Assembly (NCBI RefSeq): GCF_022807975.1
Contig: NZ_CP094358.1
Location: 3,410,001-3,474,000 of the forward strand
DNA: 64,000 nucleotides
DNA from: Abyssalbus ytuae
GTDB lineage: Bacteria; Bacteroidota; Bacteroidia; Flavobacteriales; Flavobacteriaceae
Direction of reading: 5' to 3'
Below are positions 7,587-15,667 of this stretch, in pieces. The position numbers were made by a program, and so were the translations under genes. The stretch's first letter is position 1, and every line of letters begins with the position of its first letter. The notes beneath the pieces are model-generated. The model saw only the letters and a program-made list of their open reading frames with translations. It was not told where the DNA came from and made no database searches.

Positions 7587-7880
7587 GTGAAGATTAATGT
7601 ATTTAAAAGAAGAAAAAACAGGAGGTTTAATTACACACCCCGTTATTATGATGGTAAAGATATAGGTAATCCTTACGACCTGGATTCGAAATTTGCAAAA
7701 TACAGAGAAACCACTAATAGCGGAGATTTGAGCTCTCAATGGAAGGAAGCCAGGGAGGCAAGCAGAAACAGAGGTAACCGGGAAGTAAATACCCGGTTAA
7801 TCATTATAATAATTATTTTAGTTCTCATAACACTTTACATTTTCGATTTCGATCTTTCAATTTTTACCACTAGAAGATAA
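7587..7880 (+). CDS. small single-pass membrane protein downstream of ribH
   Basis: A 97-residue protein starting with GTG. A very basic and tyrosine-rich N-terminus (KRRKNRRFNYTPRYYDGKD) is followed by a polar segment and one C-terminal transmembrane helix (LIIIIIILVLITLYIF). Homologues in flavobacteria are sometimes labelled riboflavin synthase subunit beta because of the neighbouring ribH, but it has no resemblance to that enzyme. The stop directly abuts the mutL start, so the two are likely cotranscribed. Function unknown. Confidence 0.75.
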   Translation: MKINVFKRRKNRRFNYTPRYYDGKDIGNPYDLDSKFAKYRETTNSGDLSSQWKEAREASRNRGNREVNTRLIIIIIILVLITLYIFDFDLSIFTTRR

Positions 7881-9728
7881 ATGGCAGATATAATTAAGCT
7901 TTTACCGGATCATGTTGCCAATCAAATTGCAGCAGGGGAGGTGGTACAACGCCCTGCATCTGTTGTAAAAGAATTACTTGAAAACGCTATTGATGCAGGA
8001 TCAACTCATATAAAACTCATTATAAAAGACGCTGGAAAAACGCTCATCCAGGTTATAGACAACGGTATGGGCATGAGCGCTACTGATGCAAGGCTTTCTT
8101 TTGAAAGGCATGCAACTTCTAAAATTCAAACAGCCGAAGATCTGTTTAAATTAAATACTAAAGGTTTCAGGGGTGAAGCACTGGCCTCTATTGCAGCTAT
8201 TGCCCATGTAGAGATGAATACAAGGGAGGAAACCAACGATGTGGGGACAAAACTTATTATTGAAGGAAGTAAAGTTGTATCACAGGAGGTAACCGTTACC
8301 CCAAAAGGAACCTCGGTAGCTGTAAAAAACCTTTTTTATAACATTCCTGCCCGGCGTAATTTTTTAAAATCAGACAATGTAGAGCTAAGGCATATAACCG
8401 ATGAGTTTCACAGGGTAGCCATGGCACACCCCAATGTGCATTTTGATTTTTATAACAACGGAAGTGAAATATTCAATTTGCCCGTTTCCAATTTAAGACA
8501 AAGGGTTGTAAATATATTTGGTGGTAAAACAAACGAAAAGCTGGTTCCCATCAGCGAAAATACCGAGGTGGTAAATATAAACGGATTTGTATGCAAGCCG
8601 GAATTTTCCAAAAAAACCAGGGGAGAACAGTTTTTCTTTGTCAATAACAGGTTTATAAAGAGTTCCTACCTGCATCATGCAGTTTCGGCAGCTTTTGAAG
8701 GCCTGATAAACGACAATGTACACCCCGGGTATTTTTTATATTTTGAGGTAAACCCTTCTTCTATTGATATTAACATACACCCTACCAAAACCGAAATAAA
8801 GTTTGATGATGAGCATACACTGTATGCTATTTTACGCTCCTCGGTAAAGCATAGCCTGGGGCAGTTTAATGTAGCCCCTGTTTTAGATTTTGAAAGGGAT
8901 TCTAATTTAGACACTCCTTACAGTTATAAAAACAAGCAGGCAGGCGTGCCTGCCATAGAGGTTGATGCCGGCTTTAACCCCTTTAAGGAAGAAACTAAAA
9001 AAAGTTTTTCATCATCCGGTTTTAAAAAAGACAAAACCGCCAACTGGGAAAGTTTATATGTAGGCCTGGAATCAAAATCTAATTTTGAAAACGATTTCAG
9101 TACGGTTCAGTTTGAGTCGGAAGAAGTTACCGGTTCTTTTTTTGAGGATGAAAAAACAGGCACTGACGGGGCCATTACTTACCAGTTGCACCGAAAGTAC
9201 ATTGTTACCACCATAAAATCCGGTTTGGTTATTATAGATCAGTACCGGGCCCACCAACGGGTGTTATACGAACAGTTTTTAAAAAATATAACTGTAAAAG
9301 AAGGAGTAAGCCAGCAATTACTTTTTCCTTTAACCCTTACTTTTTCAAAAGCCGAAATGCAACTTCTGGGGGAGTTAAAAGAAAGCCTGGAAAGCACGGG
9401 GTTTGCCTTCTCCGGTTTTAAGGAAGACAGTGTTGAAATTACCGGGGTACCGGTAAATGTTACCGAAAGTGAAGCAGGAATATTGCTCGACCAGCTCCTG
9501 TCCGACTTTCAGCAGGAAGTACCTGACAGCGGATTTTCCCAAACCGACCTTCTGGCAAAAACCCTTAGTAAAACCCTGGCCATACGATCAGGTGAAAAAT
9601 TGGATGTAAATTCACAGGAAGCTTTGGTAAATAATTTATTTGCGTGTAAGGAACCCGCAATTTCACCGTTTAATAAACAAACCTATATAACAATGGCGGT
9701 GAATGAAATTGATAATAAATTTTTGTAA
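7881..9728 (+). CDS. mutL: DNA mismatch repair protein MutL
   Basis: A 615-residue protein with a GHKL ATPase N-terminus: IAAGEVVQRPASVVKELLENAIDAG, DNGMGM, FERHATSKI and GFRGEALASI, all well conserved. A linker of low conservation (about residues 340-430) leads to the C-terminal dimerisation domain. The place of the endonuclease motif DQHA(X)2E(X)4E reads DQYRAHQRVLYE here, and the later CPHGRP-type motif is not evident, so nicking activity is doubtful. MutL couples mismatch recognition by MutS to excision. It abuts the genes on both sides. Confidence 0.95.
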   Translation: MADIIKLLPDHVANQIAAGEVVQRPASVVKELLENAIDAGSTHIKLIIKDAGKTLIQVIDNGMGMSATDARLSFERHATSKIQTAEDLFKLNTKGFRGEALASIAAIAHVEMNTREETNDVGTKLIIEGSKVVSQEVTVTPKGTSVAVKNLFYNIPARRNFLKSDNVELRHITDEFHRVAMAHPNVHFDFYNNGSEIFNLPVSNLRQRVVNIFGGKTNEKLVPISENTEVVNINGFVCKPEFSKKTRGEQFFFVNNRFIKSSYLHHAVSAAFEGLINDNVHPGYFLYFEVNPSSIDINIHPTKTEIKFDDEHTLYAILRSSVKHSLGQFNVAPVLDFERDSNLDTPYSYKNKQAGVPAIEVDAGFNPFKEETKKSFSSSGFKKDKTANWESLYVGLESKSNFENDFSTVQFESEEVTGSFFEDEKTGTDGAITYQLHRKYIVTTIKSGLVIIDQYRAHQRVLYEQFLKNITVKEGVSQQLLFPLTLTFSKAEMQLLGELKESLESTGFAFSGFKEDSVEITGVPVNVTESEAGILLDQLLSDFQQEVPDSGFSQTDLLAKTLSKTLAIRSGEKLDVNSQEALVNNLFACKEPAISPFNKQTYITMAVNEIDNKFL

Positions 9729-10514
9729 ATGATTAGAATTACTGACACTGTTAAGCACTTACTTATAATAAATGTACTGGTATGGATAGCTACCCTTACC
9801 ATAGGTAATTACGGCGATGTTTTTAATAATTTATTCGCCCTGCACTTTCCAAAAAGCGAAATGTTTAAACCGTGGCAAATTTTTACCCATATGTTTATGC
9901 ATGCTTCCTATTATCCTTCCGGTACAGGTATGTCCATATACTTTCAACATATACTATTTAATATGTTTGCCCTATGGATGTTTGGCAGCCCTGTAGAACA
10001 AATGTTCGGGAGTAAAAAGTTTTTGTTTTTTTATATATCGGCAGGTATAGGGGCCGTTTTATTGCAGTTGGGAGTAAATTATTTTCAGTTTGAATCGGGT
10101 TTCAGTTCTTTAATACATGCAGGTTTTACCAATGATGAAATTTATGAAATATTAAAAGCCGGTGAAACCAACAGGGAGTTGAGCCCTGAGAGCCTGGATA
10201 CTTTTAAAAGCATGTACAATATATTTAACGGTACCATGGTAGGGGCCTCGGGTGCTATTATGGGAGTTCTGGTTGCCTTTGGTATGCTGTTCCCCGAATC
10301 GAGGTTAATGTTAATATTTTTACCCATACCTATTAAGGCAAAGTATTTTATACCAGGTATTATTTTATTAGATTTATTCTCTGCTTTAACAGGCATATCT
10401 GTTTTTAGCCCCAGTAATACTGCTTTTCTTGCGCATATTGGCGGAGCTTTAACAGGATTTATAATGATGTGGTACTGGAAAAAGAACCAGTTTAACAATA
10501 ATAGGTGGGATTAA
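9729..10514 (+). CDS. rhomboid family intramembrane serine protease (first copy)
   Basis: A 261-residue polytopic membrane protein. The catalytic serine is in GASGAIMG (about residue 173) and the histidine in AHIGGALTGF (about residue 235), with the WQIFTHMFMHA and HILFNMFALWMFG helices of the rhomboid fold. Rhomboids cleave transmembrane substrates. The start follows the mutL stop with no gap. A soluble-looking insertion (about residues 125-165, rich in E and N) between the early helices and the serine helix is longer than in GlpG. The substrate is unknown. Confidence 0.92.
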   Translation: MIRITDTVKHLLIINVLVWIATLTIGNYGDVFNNLFALHFPKSEMFKPWQIFTHMFMHASYYPSGTGMSIYFQHILFNMFALWMFGSPVEQMFGSKKFLFFYISAGIGAVLLQLGVNYFQFESGFSSLIHAGFTNDEIYEILKAGETNRELSPESLDTFKSMYNIFNGTMVGASGAIMGVLVAFGMLFPESRLMLIFLPIPIKAKYFIPGIILLDLFSALTGISVFSPSNTAFLAHIGGALTGFIMMWYWKKNQFNNNRWD

Positions 10515-10518
10515 AATA

Positions 10519-11391
10519 ATGGGAATAAGGAACGACATACGGTACAATTATGCGCGATTATCGGTATTAGGTAAGCTGATAGTTATTAACATTATTGTAT
10601 TTATATTAAGCCTGCTAATTCCCTTCCTGTTTAATTTAAACAGCGGTGCTATAGTAAACTGGTTTCAGCTTCCTAAAGATTTAACCGATTTTATTACACA
10701 GCCCTGGTCTATAGTAACCTATTCTTTTTTTCATGCCAGCATTACCCATATATTCTGGAATATGGTGTTACTGTTTTTTGCGGGGCGTATTTTTTTAAAC
10801 CTCTTTAGTTCCGGACGATTTATTAATGTTTATTTTCTGGGCGTTATAATCGGGGGGCTTACTTTTTTACTCAGTTATAACCTGTTTCCGGTTTTTTCCG
10901 GTATTAATACCGCTTTAATAGGTGCTTCGGCAGGAGTAATGGCCGTATTGATATTTGTATGTTCTTATATTCCCGACCAGGATGTAAGAATTATATTTTT
11001 CAATATAAAACTATGGTATATAGGTGCTTTTTTTGTGTTGCTTGACCTGGTACAAATGACGTACGACGGCAATGCAGGCGGACATCTCGCTCACCTGGGC
11101 GGAGCCTTTATAGGGTTTTTATATGCCAGAAAGTTATACGAAGGGAAAGATATTGGTACCGGCTTTGAAAAAGTGGTAGACGGGGTTGGAAATATTTTTA
11201 AAAGAAATAAGAAATCGCCTTTAAAAACCGTTCATAAACAAAAATCATCTTATAAAAAGAGCAATGCGCCGTCTGAAAAAAGCGTAAAGCAAAAGCAAAT
11301 AGACGACATATTGGATAAGATAAGTAAAAGCGGTTATGAAAGCCTTTCAAAAGAAGAGAAGGACTTTTTATTTAAAGCAGGGAAAGAATAG
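10519..11391 (+). CDS. rhomboid family intramembrane serine protease (second copy)
   Basis: A 290-residue paralogue of the preceding gene with the serine in GASAGVMAVL (about residue 135), the histidine in GGHLAHLGGAFIGF (about 193) and the HIFWNMVLLFFAG helix. After the membrane core it carries a basic cytoplasmic tail of about 80 residues (KRNKKSPLKTVHKQKSSYKK) ending in a helical KQKQIDDILDKISKSGYESLSKEEKDFL, a motif found at the end of many Bacteroidota rhomboids. It lies 4 bp after the first rhomboid gene. The two are too different to be a recent duplication. Confidence 0.92.
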   Translation: MGIRNDIRYNYARLSVLGKLIVINIIVFILSLLIPFLFNLNSGAIVNWFQLPKDLTDFITQPWSIVTYSFFHASITHIFWNMVLLFFAGRIFLNLFSSGRFINVYFLGVIIGGLTFLLSYNLFPVFSGINTALIGASAGVMAVLIFVCSYIPDQDVRIIFFNIKLWYIGAFFVLLDLVQMTYDGNAGGHLAHLGGAFIGFLYARKLYEGKDIGTGFEKVVDGVGNIFKRNKKSPLKTVHKQKSSYKKSNAPSEKSVKQKQIDDILDKISKSGYESLSKEEKDFLFKAGKE

Positions 11392-11397
11392 TAGTTT

Positions 11398-12435
11398 ATG
11401 AAAAAACTCCGGTTTATCAATAAATTTCTGGTTATCCTTAACTCTGTTTTTGCAACATTACTGTTGCTTTCGTATGTATTGCCCTATATATTTCCGCGTA
11501 GCTTCCCATCACTCTCAGTATTAAGTTTAACCGTTCCGTTGCTTATTTTTATCAACTTCCTGTTTCTTGTTTACTGGACCATACGTTTAAAAAAGTATTT
11601 AATCCTCTCTTTACTGGTATTGTTGCTGGGGCATAAGCATGTGGCCGCTTTATTCCGGTTTTCGGGCAAAGATGCACCGGGCAGCGACGATGTTAAGGTT
11701 ATGTCGTTTAATGTACGGTTATTTAATCTTTACGAATGGATAAAAGAGAGCGGTACCGATAAGGCCATAATTGAACGGATTGAAAAAGAAAACCCCGATA
11801 TTGTATGCCTGCAGGAATTTTACAATACCAAAGAAACAGCTTTTAATTATCCCTATACTTATTTTAAATACAAAACCCCGTCCAGCAGGGCAGGGCAGGC
11901 TATTTTATCCAGGTTTCCTATAATTAACAGGGGTTCGTTAGAGTTTTCAAAATACGGTAATAATGCTATTTATATAGATGTTGTAAAGGGTAAAGATACC
12001 CTCCGGGTTTATAATTTACACCTGGAATCGTTTCATATAAACCCTACGGAAGAAGAACTGACCCAGGAAAACTCCGAAAGGGTTTTTAAGCGTATGGGGT
12101 CTGCCTTTGTGATACAACAGGAACAAGCCGAAAAATTTGAGACCCACCGCCGGGAGTGTACATACCGGCAAATTATTTGCGGCGATTTTAATAACACACA
12201 ATACTCCAATGTGTACCGCCAGATAAAAAAGGATATGAAAGATACTTTTGATGAAGCCGGCAGGGGCTTTGGCCGTACGTATTACTATCCTTATTTTCCT
12301 TTGCGTATTGATTTTATACTTGTAGAAAAGAATATGGAAGTATTATCTCATAAAAATTTAACCGATAAACTGCTTTCCGACCATTATCCTATAGTAGCAA
12401 GGGTTGAGTTGAAAGAGGAAGAACAAAATGAATGA
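11398..12435 (+). CDS. membrane-anchored endonuclease/exonuclease/phosphatase family protein
   Basis: A 345-residue protein with three N-terminal transmembrane helices (first 85 residues or so) followed by an EEP hydrolase domain. Metal-binding and catalytic motifs are MSFNVRLFNLYEW, IVCLQEFYN, ICGDFNNTQYS and LSDHYPIVARV. The family includes nucleases and phosphoinositide or sphingomyelin phosphatases; the substrate here cannot be told. It is the last gene of the plus-strand core operon, 6 bp after the second rhomboid, and is followed by the repeat-rich island. Confidence 0.9.
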   Translation: MKKLRFINKFLVILNSVFATLLLLSYVLPYIFPRSFPSLSVLSLTVPLLIFINFLFLVYWTIRLKKYLILSLLVLLLGHKHVAALFRFSGKDAPGSDDVKVMSFNVRLFNLYEWIKESGTDKAIIERIEKENPDIVCLQEFYNTKETAFNYPYTYFKYKTPSSRAGQAILSRFPIINRGSLEFSKYGNNAIYIDVVKGKDTLRVYNLHLESFHINPTEEELTQENSERVFKRMGSAFVIQQEQAEKFETHRRECTYRQIICGDFNNTQYSNVYRQIKKDMKDTFDEAGRGFGRTYYYPYFPLRIDFILVEKNMEVLSHKNLTDKLLSDHYPIVARVELKEEEQNE

Positions 12436-12514
12436 TTCTCAACTTCCCAAACCTCACAGCCTCATTTTAAACAATAAAACCACTGGTGTGAATACCCGTG
12501 GAAATATTCTGATT

Positions 12515-12990
12515 ATGCTTATCGAGCACCTAGATGATTATGCTTATCGAGCACCTAGATGATTATGCTATCGGACACCCTGATACCATGCTATCGGACA
12601 CCCTGATATTATGCTATCGAACACCCTGATATTATGCTATCGAACACCCTGATACTATGCTATCGGACACCCTGATACTATGCTATCGGACACCCTGATA
12701 CTATGCTATCGGACACCCTGATACCATACTATCGGACACCCTGATCCCGAAGTATCGGTATGCCATCGGACACTTTGATGATTATGCTATGAAACACTTT
12801 CATACTATGCTATGAAACACCTTCATACTATGCTATGAAACATCTTCATACTATGCTATGAAACACCTTCATACTATGCTATGAAACACCTTCATACTAT
12901 GCTATGAAACACCTTCATACTATGCTATGAAACATCTTCATACTATGCTATGGAGCACCTTCATACTATGCTATGAAGTATCTCCGTATT
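12515..12990. repeat. tandem array of about 20 units of 23 bp, each a small hairpin
   Basis: Units begin with ATGCTAT and fall in three groups: two 25-bp units with TATCGAGCACC, about seven with the core TATCGGACACCCTGATA, one aberrant unit around 12727-12765, and about nine with TATGAAACACCTTCATA. In each of the two main groups the arms flanking a constant ACACC are complementary (TATCGG/CTGATA with one G-T pair; TATGAA/TTCATA). The unit length is not a multiple of three and no long frame crosses it, so it is not coding. The rest of the 12436-13205 gap holds no gene apart from the terminator at 13072. Confidence 0.9.
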
Positions 12991-13071
12991 ATGCTGCCTA
13001 ATTTTTTGCATTTAAATTGAAGTAAGACGGGGAGCACAGCAAAGAGGTTGCTGTCTTGTTTTATATAAAAT

Positions 13072-13100
13072 AAAAAAGGACTGTTTTAATAACAGCCCTT
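13072..13100 (-). terminator. terminator of LRR lipoprotein gene 1
   Basis: On the minus strand AAGGGCTGTT pairs with AACAGTCCTT and is followed by TTTTTTA. The same hairpin occurs downstream of the other three paralogues. Confidence 0.75.
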
Positions 13101-13205
13101 AATTATTTTATAATCTAAAAATTTTAATAATGGAAAAAACAAATCAACACCTTTTTTGTTTATATACCTAAAAAATAAGGGGTACAAAAGGTTACACTTT
13201 ATCTT

Positions 13206-14489
13206 TTAATTGTCTTCACTATCTTCACAGGTAGCACCATCATCTTTTAAAATCGTAATTGGTGGGTTTTTATCCTGCAACTCACATACTGCTGCCGGAA
13301 TGGTAGTGAGTAGTGGGTTATGGCGTAAATTTAAGAATTCAAGGCTGGGGAGGTTCCCAATGGTTCCAGGGATGTTGGTTAATAGTGGATTATGGGATAA
13401 AATTAATTCTTCCAGGCTGGTAAGGTTCCCCATTGTGTCAGGGATTCTGGTTAGGGACGTTGAGGATAAAAGTAAGATTTCCAAGTTGGTGAGGTGCCTT
13501 ATCTCGTCAGGGAGGCTGGTTAGGGCATTCGCGGATAATACTAAGCTTTTCAAGCTGGTAAGGTTCCCGATGGTGCCGGGGAGGCCGGTAAGTAAATTAT
13601 CGTGTGATTCTAACTTTTCCAGACTGGTGAGTTCACCAATCACTTCCGGAAGATTGGTGAGCCCATAGCCAACTTCATTATCATCATCAAAAAGAATTAA
13701 TACAGTAATCTTGCCTTCATTATTTAATCTTACCCCTTGCCAAGTATCAATATCGTCAGTGTAAATATCCCAGGGCAGGGTATTGCAGGGGTTACTTTTA
13801 TAAATAGCTATCAGTACTTCCTTCTGGGTAGTTGCTGTAAAATTAAAGGCAAAGGTATAGGAGGCCGGGGTTCCATCTTCTGCGGTAACGGTATATATAC
13901 TTTCACGCTTACATTGCTGTGGGCCGGAATATGATATGGTAGCTTTTTCGGAAATTTCAATAAAGGGAGTTAATGTTGTTTCATTTATACTCGCAGGTAC
14001 GTTTGCAATAATGGTATGGTTGTCTTGGTTTATTTCTGCTGTTATATCTTCGTTCAAAGCTGTATTGTCTTCCTCCTTAAAAACAAAACTGAGAATTTGT
14101 TTGGCATCACTGGCATTGGGGTCTGCCTGGTTTACTATTACTTTATAGGTTGCTTTGGTACCGTTTTCGGCAGTTACCGTATAGGTAACCTCACTGGAAA
14201 AATCATGTGCCCCTGCGGGTGATACGGTGGCTTCTTCGGAGACTTCTATGGAGGGGGTCAAAGAGGTCAGTTCAGTGCCAAAAGGTACAGTGGCGGCAAT
14301 GGTTTTATCTTCCTGGTTTATTTCTGCTGTTACATCTTCGTTCAAAGCTTTATTGTTTGCTGCCTTAAAAACAAAACTGAGGATTTGTTTGGCATCGCTT
14401 TTTGGTGAAGGGTTGTCGTCGTCTTTATTGCAGGAAGCCATGCAAACACTCCCGGCAACTAACAGTAATAGATGAAAATTCTTTTTCAT
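13206..14489 (-). CDS. LRR lipoprotein 1 (two DUF5018-like repeats, five LRRs)
   Basis: A 427-residue secreted lipoprotein. The signal peptide ends in a lipobox (MASC, Cys about residue 20) followed by NKDDDNPSPKSDA. Two beta-sandwich repeats of about 90 residues follow (QILSFVFKAANNKALNEDVT...), like the DUF5018 family of Bacteroidota surface proteins, then an LRR cap (WDIYTDDIDTWQGV) and five 23-residue leucine-rich repeats (pattern LTxLPxxIGNLTSLExLxLSxN), ending in a cysteine-containing cap. It is the most divergent of the four paralogues. The role is probably protein or glycan binding at the cell surface; that is inference. Confidence 0.85.
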   Translation of the reverse strand: MKKNFHLLLLVAGSVCMASCNKDDDNPSPKSDAKQILSFVFKAANNKALNEDVTAEINQEDKTIAATVPFGTELTSLTPSIEVSEEATVSPAGAHDFSSEVTYTVTAENGTKATYKVIVNQADPNASDAKQILSFVFKEEDNTALNEDITAEINQDNHTIIANVPASINETTLTPFIEISEKATISYSGPQQCKRESIYTVTAEDGTPASYTFAFNFTATTQKEVLIAIYKSNPCNTLPWDIYTDDIDTWQGVRLNNEGKITVLILFDDDNEVGYGLTNLPEVIGELTSLEKLESHDNLLTGLPGTIGNLTSLKSLVLSANALTSLPDEIRHLTNLEILLLSSTSLTRIPDTMGNLTSLEELILSHNPLLTNIPGTIGNLPSLEFLNLRHNPLLTTIPAAVCELQDKNPPITILKDDGATCEDSEDN

Positions 14490-14639
14490 TGATTTTTAAT
14501 TTAGATATGAGAAATTATTGACTTTGTTGTAAAACATTCTGTATAAAGAATGTTTTAGAGAATTTTAAAATACCTATTTATTTAAAAGGTTAAAAGAAAA
14601 CAGGGTATACAAAGGGTTACAAGATCTACATATTTATGA

Positions 14640-15450
14640 TTTACGATTGGAATTTGTTTTTATTGGAATTTCAGTCTTGCGGTCTTTTTTCTCTTCGTAC
14701 TTCTAAAAAAACGGTTATTTCGATCCCATATTGGGGGAGAGATCTGTTTAAAAAGATCATCACGTCGCTACGCTCCTCATGATGACAGGGCAGGTGGGAA
14801 GATGACGGATAATTTTTATAATTAGGAAAGCAGGATTCAGAATGGGAGCCGTTCTTCCAGGGAATATAACCAAATATACTTATACACACCCCTGATTTGC
14901 CTGGCAAATCTTTCCCCTCTCAAAGAGGGGAGCCTGCTGCCTGCTTTCCACGCTTTGGCACGGTACTTCCTTCTGAAAGGTGGGGAGCGGGTATGTTGAT
15001 TTGTGTAATCGTGTAATTGTTTTTCAGATTTCTCAAGCCGCCTTACAGACTCTTTTCGAAATGACGGCTCGAGATTGGCACTTCTAAAAAACGGTTATCG
15101 ACCCCGTATTTGGGGAAAAATCTGTTTGAACAGATCATCACGTCGCTACGCTCCTCATGATGACAGGATGGTTGGGAAGATGACGGATGTTATGTTAATT
15201 TGTGTAATCGTTTATTTGTTACGCTCCTCATGATGACAGGGCAGGTGGGCAGATGACGGATAATTTTTATAATTAGGAATACAGGATTCAGGATGGGTGC
15301 CGTTCTTCCAGGGAATATAACCAAATATACTTATACACACCCCTGATTTGCCTGGCAAATCTTTCCCCTCTCAAAGAAGGGAGCCTGCTGCCTGCTTCCC
15401 ACACTTTGGCACGGTACTTCCTCCTGAAAGGTGGGGAGCATTCGAAATAC
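14640..15450. repeat. interspersed repeat cluster between LRR genes 1 and 2
   Basis: The gap from 14490 to 15667 has no gene. It contains two copies of the double hairpin made of GATTTGCC-N-GGCAAATC (14894, 15345) next to CCCCTCTCAAAGAGGGG (first at 14914, the second copy with one change), plus blocks around ACGTCGCTACGCTCCTCATG (14760, 15141 and a shortened one at 15219) and a block with AAGCCGCCTTACAGGCTC near 15036. Short open frames across it (translating as HEERSDV and similar) recur only because the DNA recurs, and are not genes. Confidence 0.85.
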
Positions 15451-15521
15451 AATTTTTTATATTTCGCCCTTTTACTTTGTAAATAGAACTAATTTTCCAT
15501 CTCCTTCCCATGAAAATATAT

Positions 15522-15552
15522 AAAAAAAAGGGCTGTTTTAATAACAACCCTT
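15522..15552 (-). terminator. terminator of LRR lipoprotein gene 2
   Basis: Minus-strand AAGGGTTGTT and AACAGCCCTT form a 10-bp stem followed by eight T residues. Confidence 0.8.
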
Positions 15553-15667
15553 AATTCCGTTTCTAAATAAATACTAAAAAAAATCAAATTTAAGCTTATT
15601 GTGAGGTTAAAATACATCTTTTATGTTTAACCACCCTGAAAACACGGGGTACAAAAAGTTACTTCTT

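Noticed and set aside
12515-12990. CRISPR array
   Set aside because: The units are contiguous without unique spacers, unit length is only 23 bp, and no cas genes are near.
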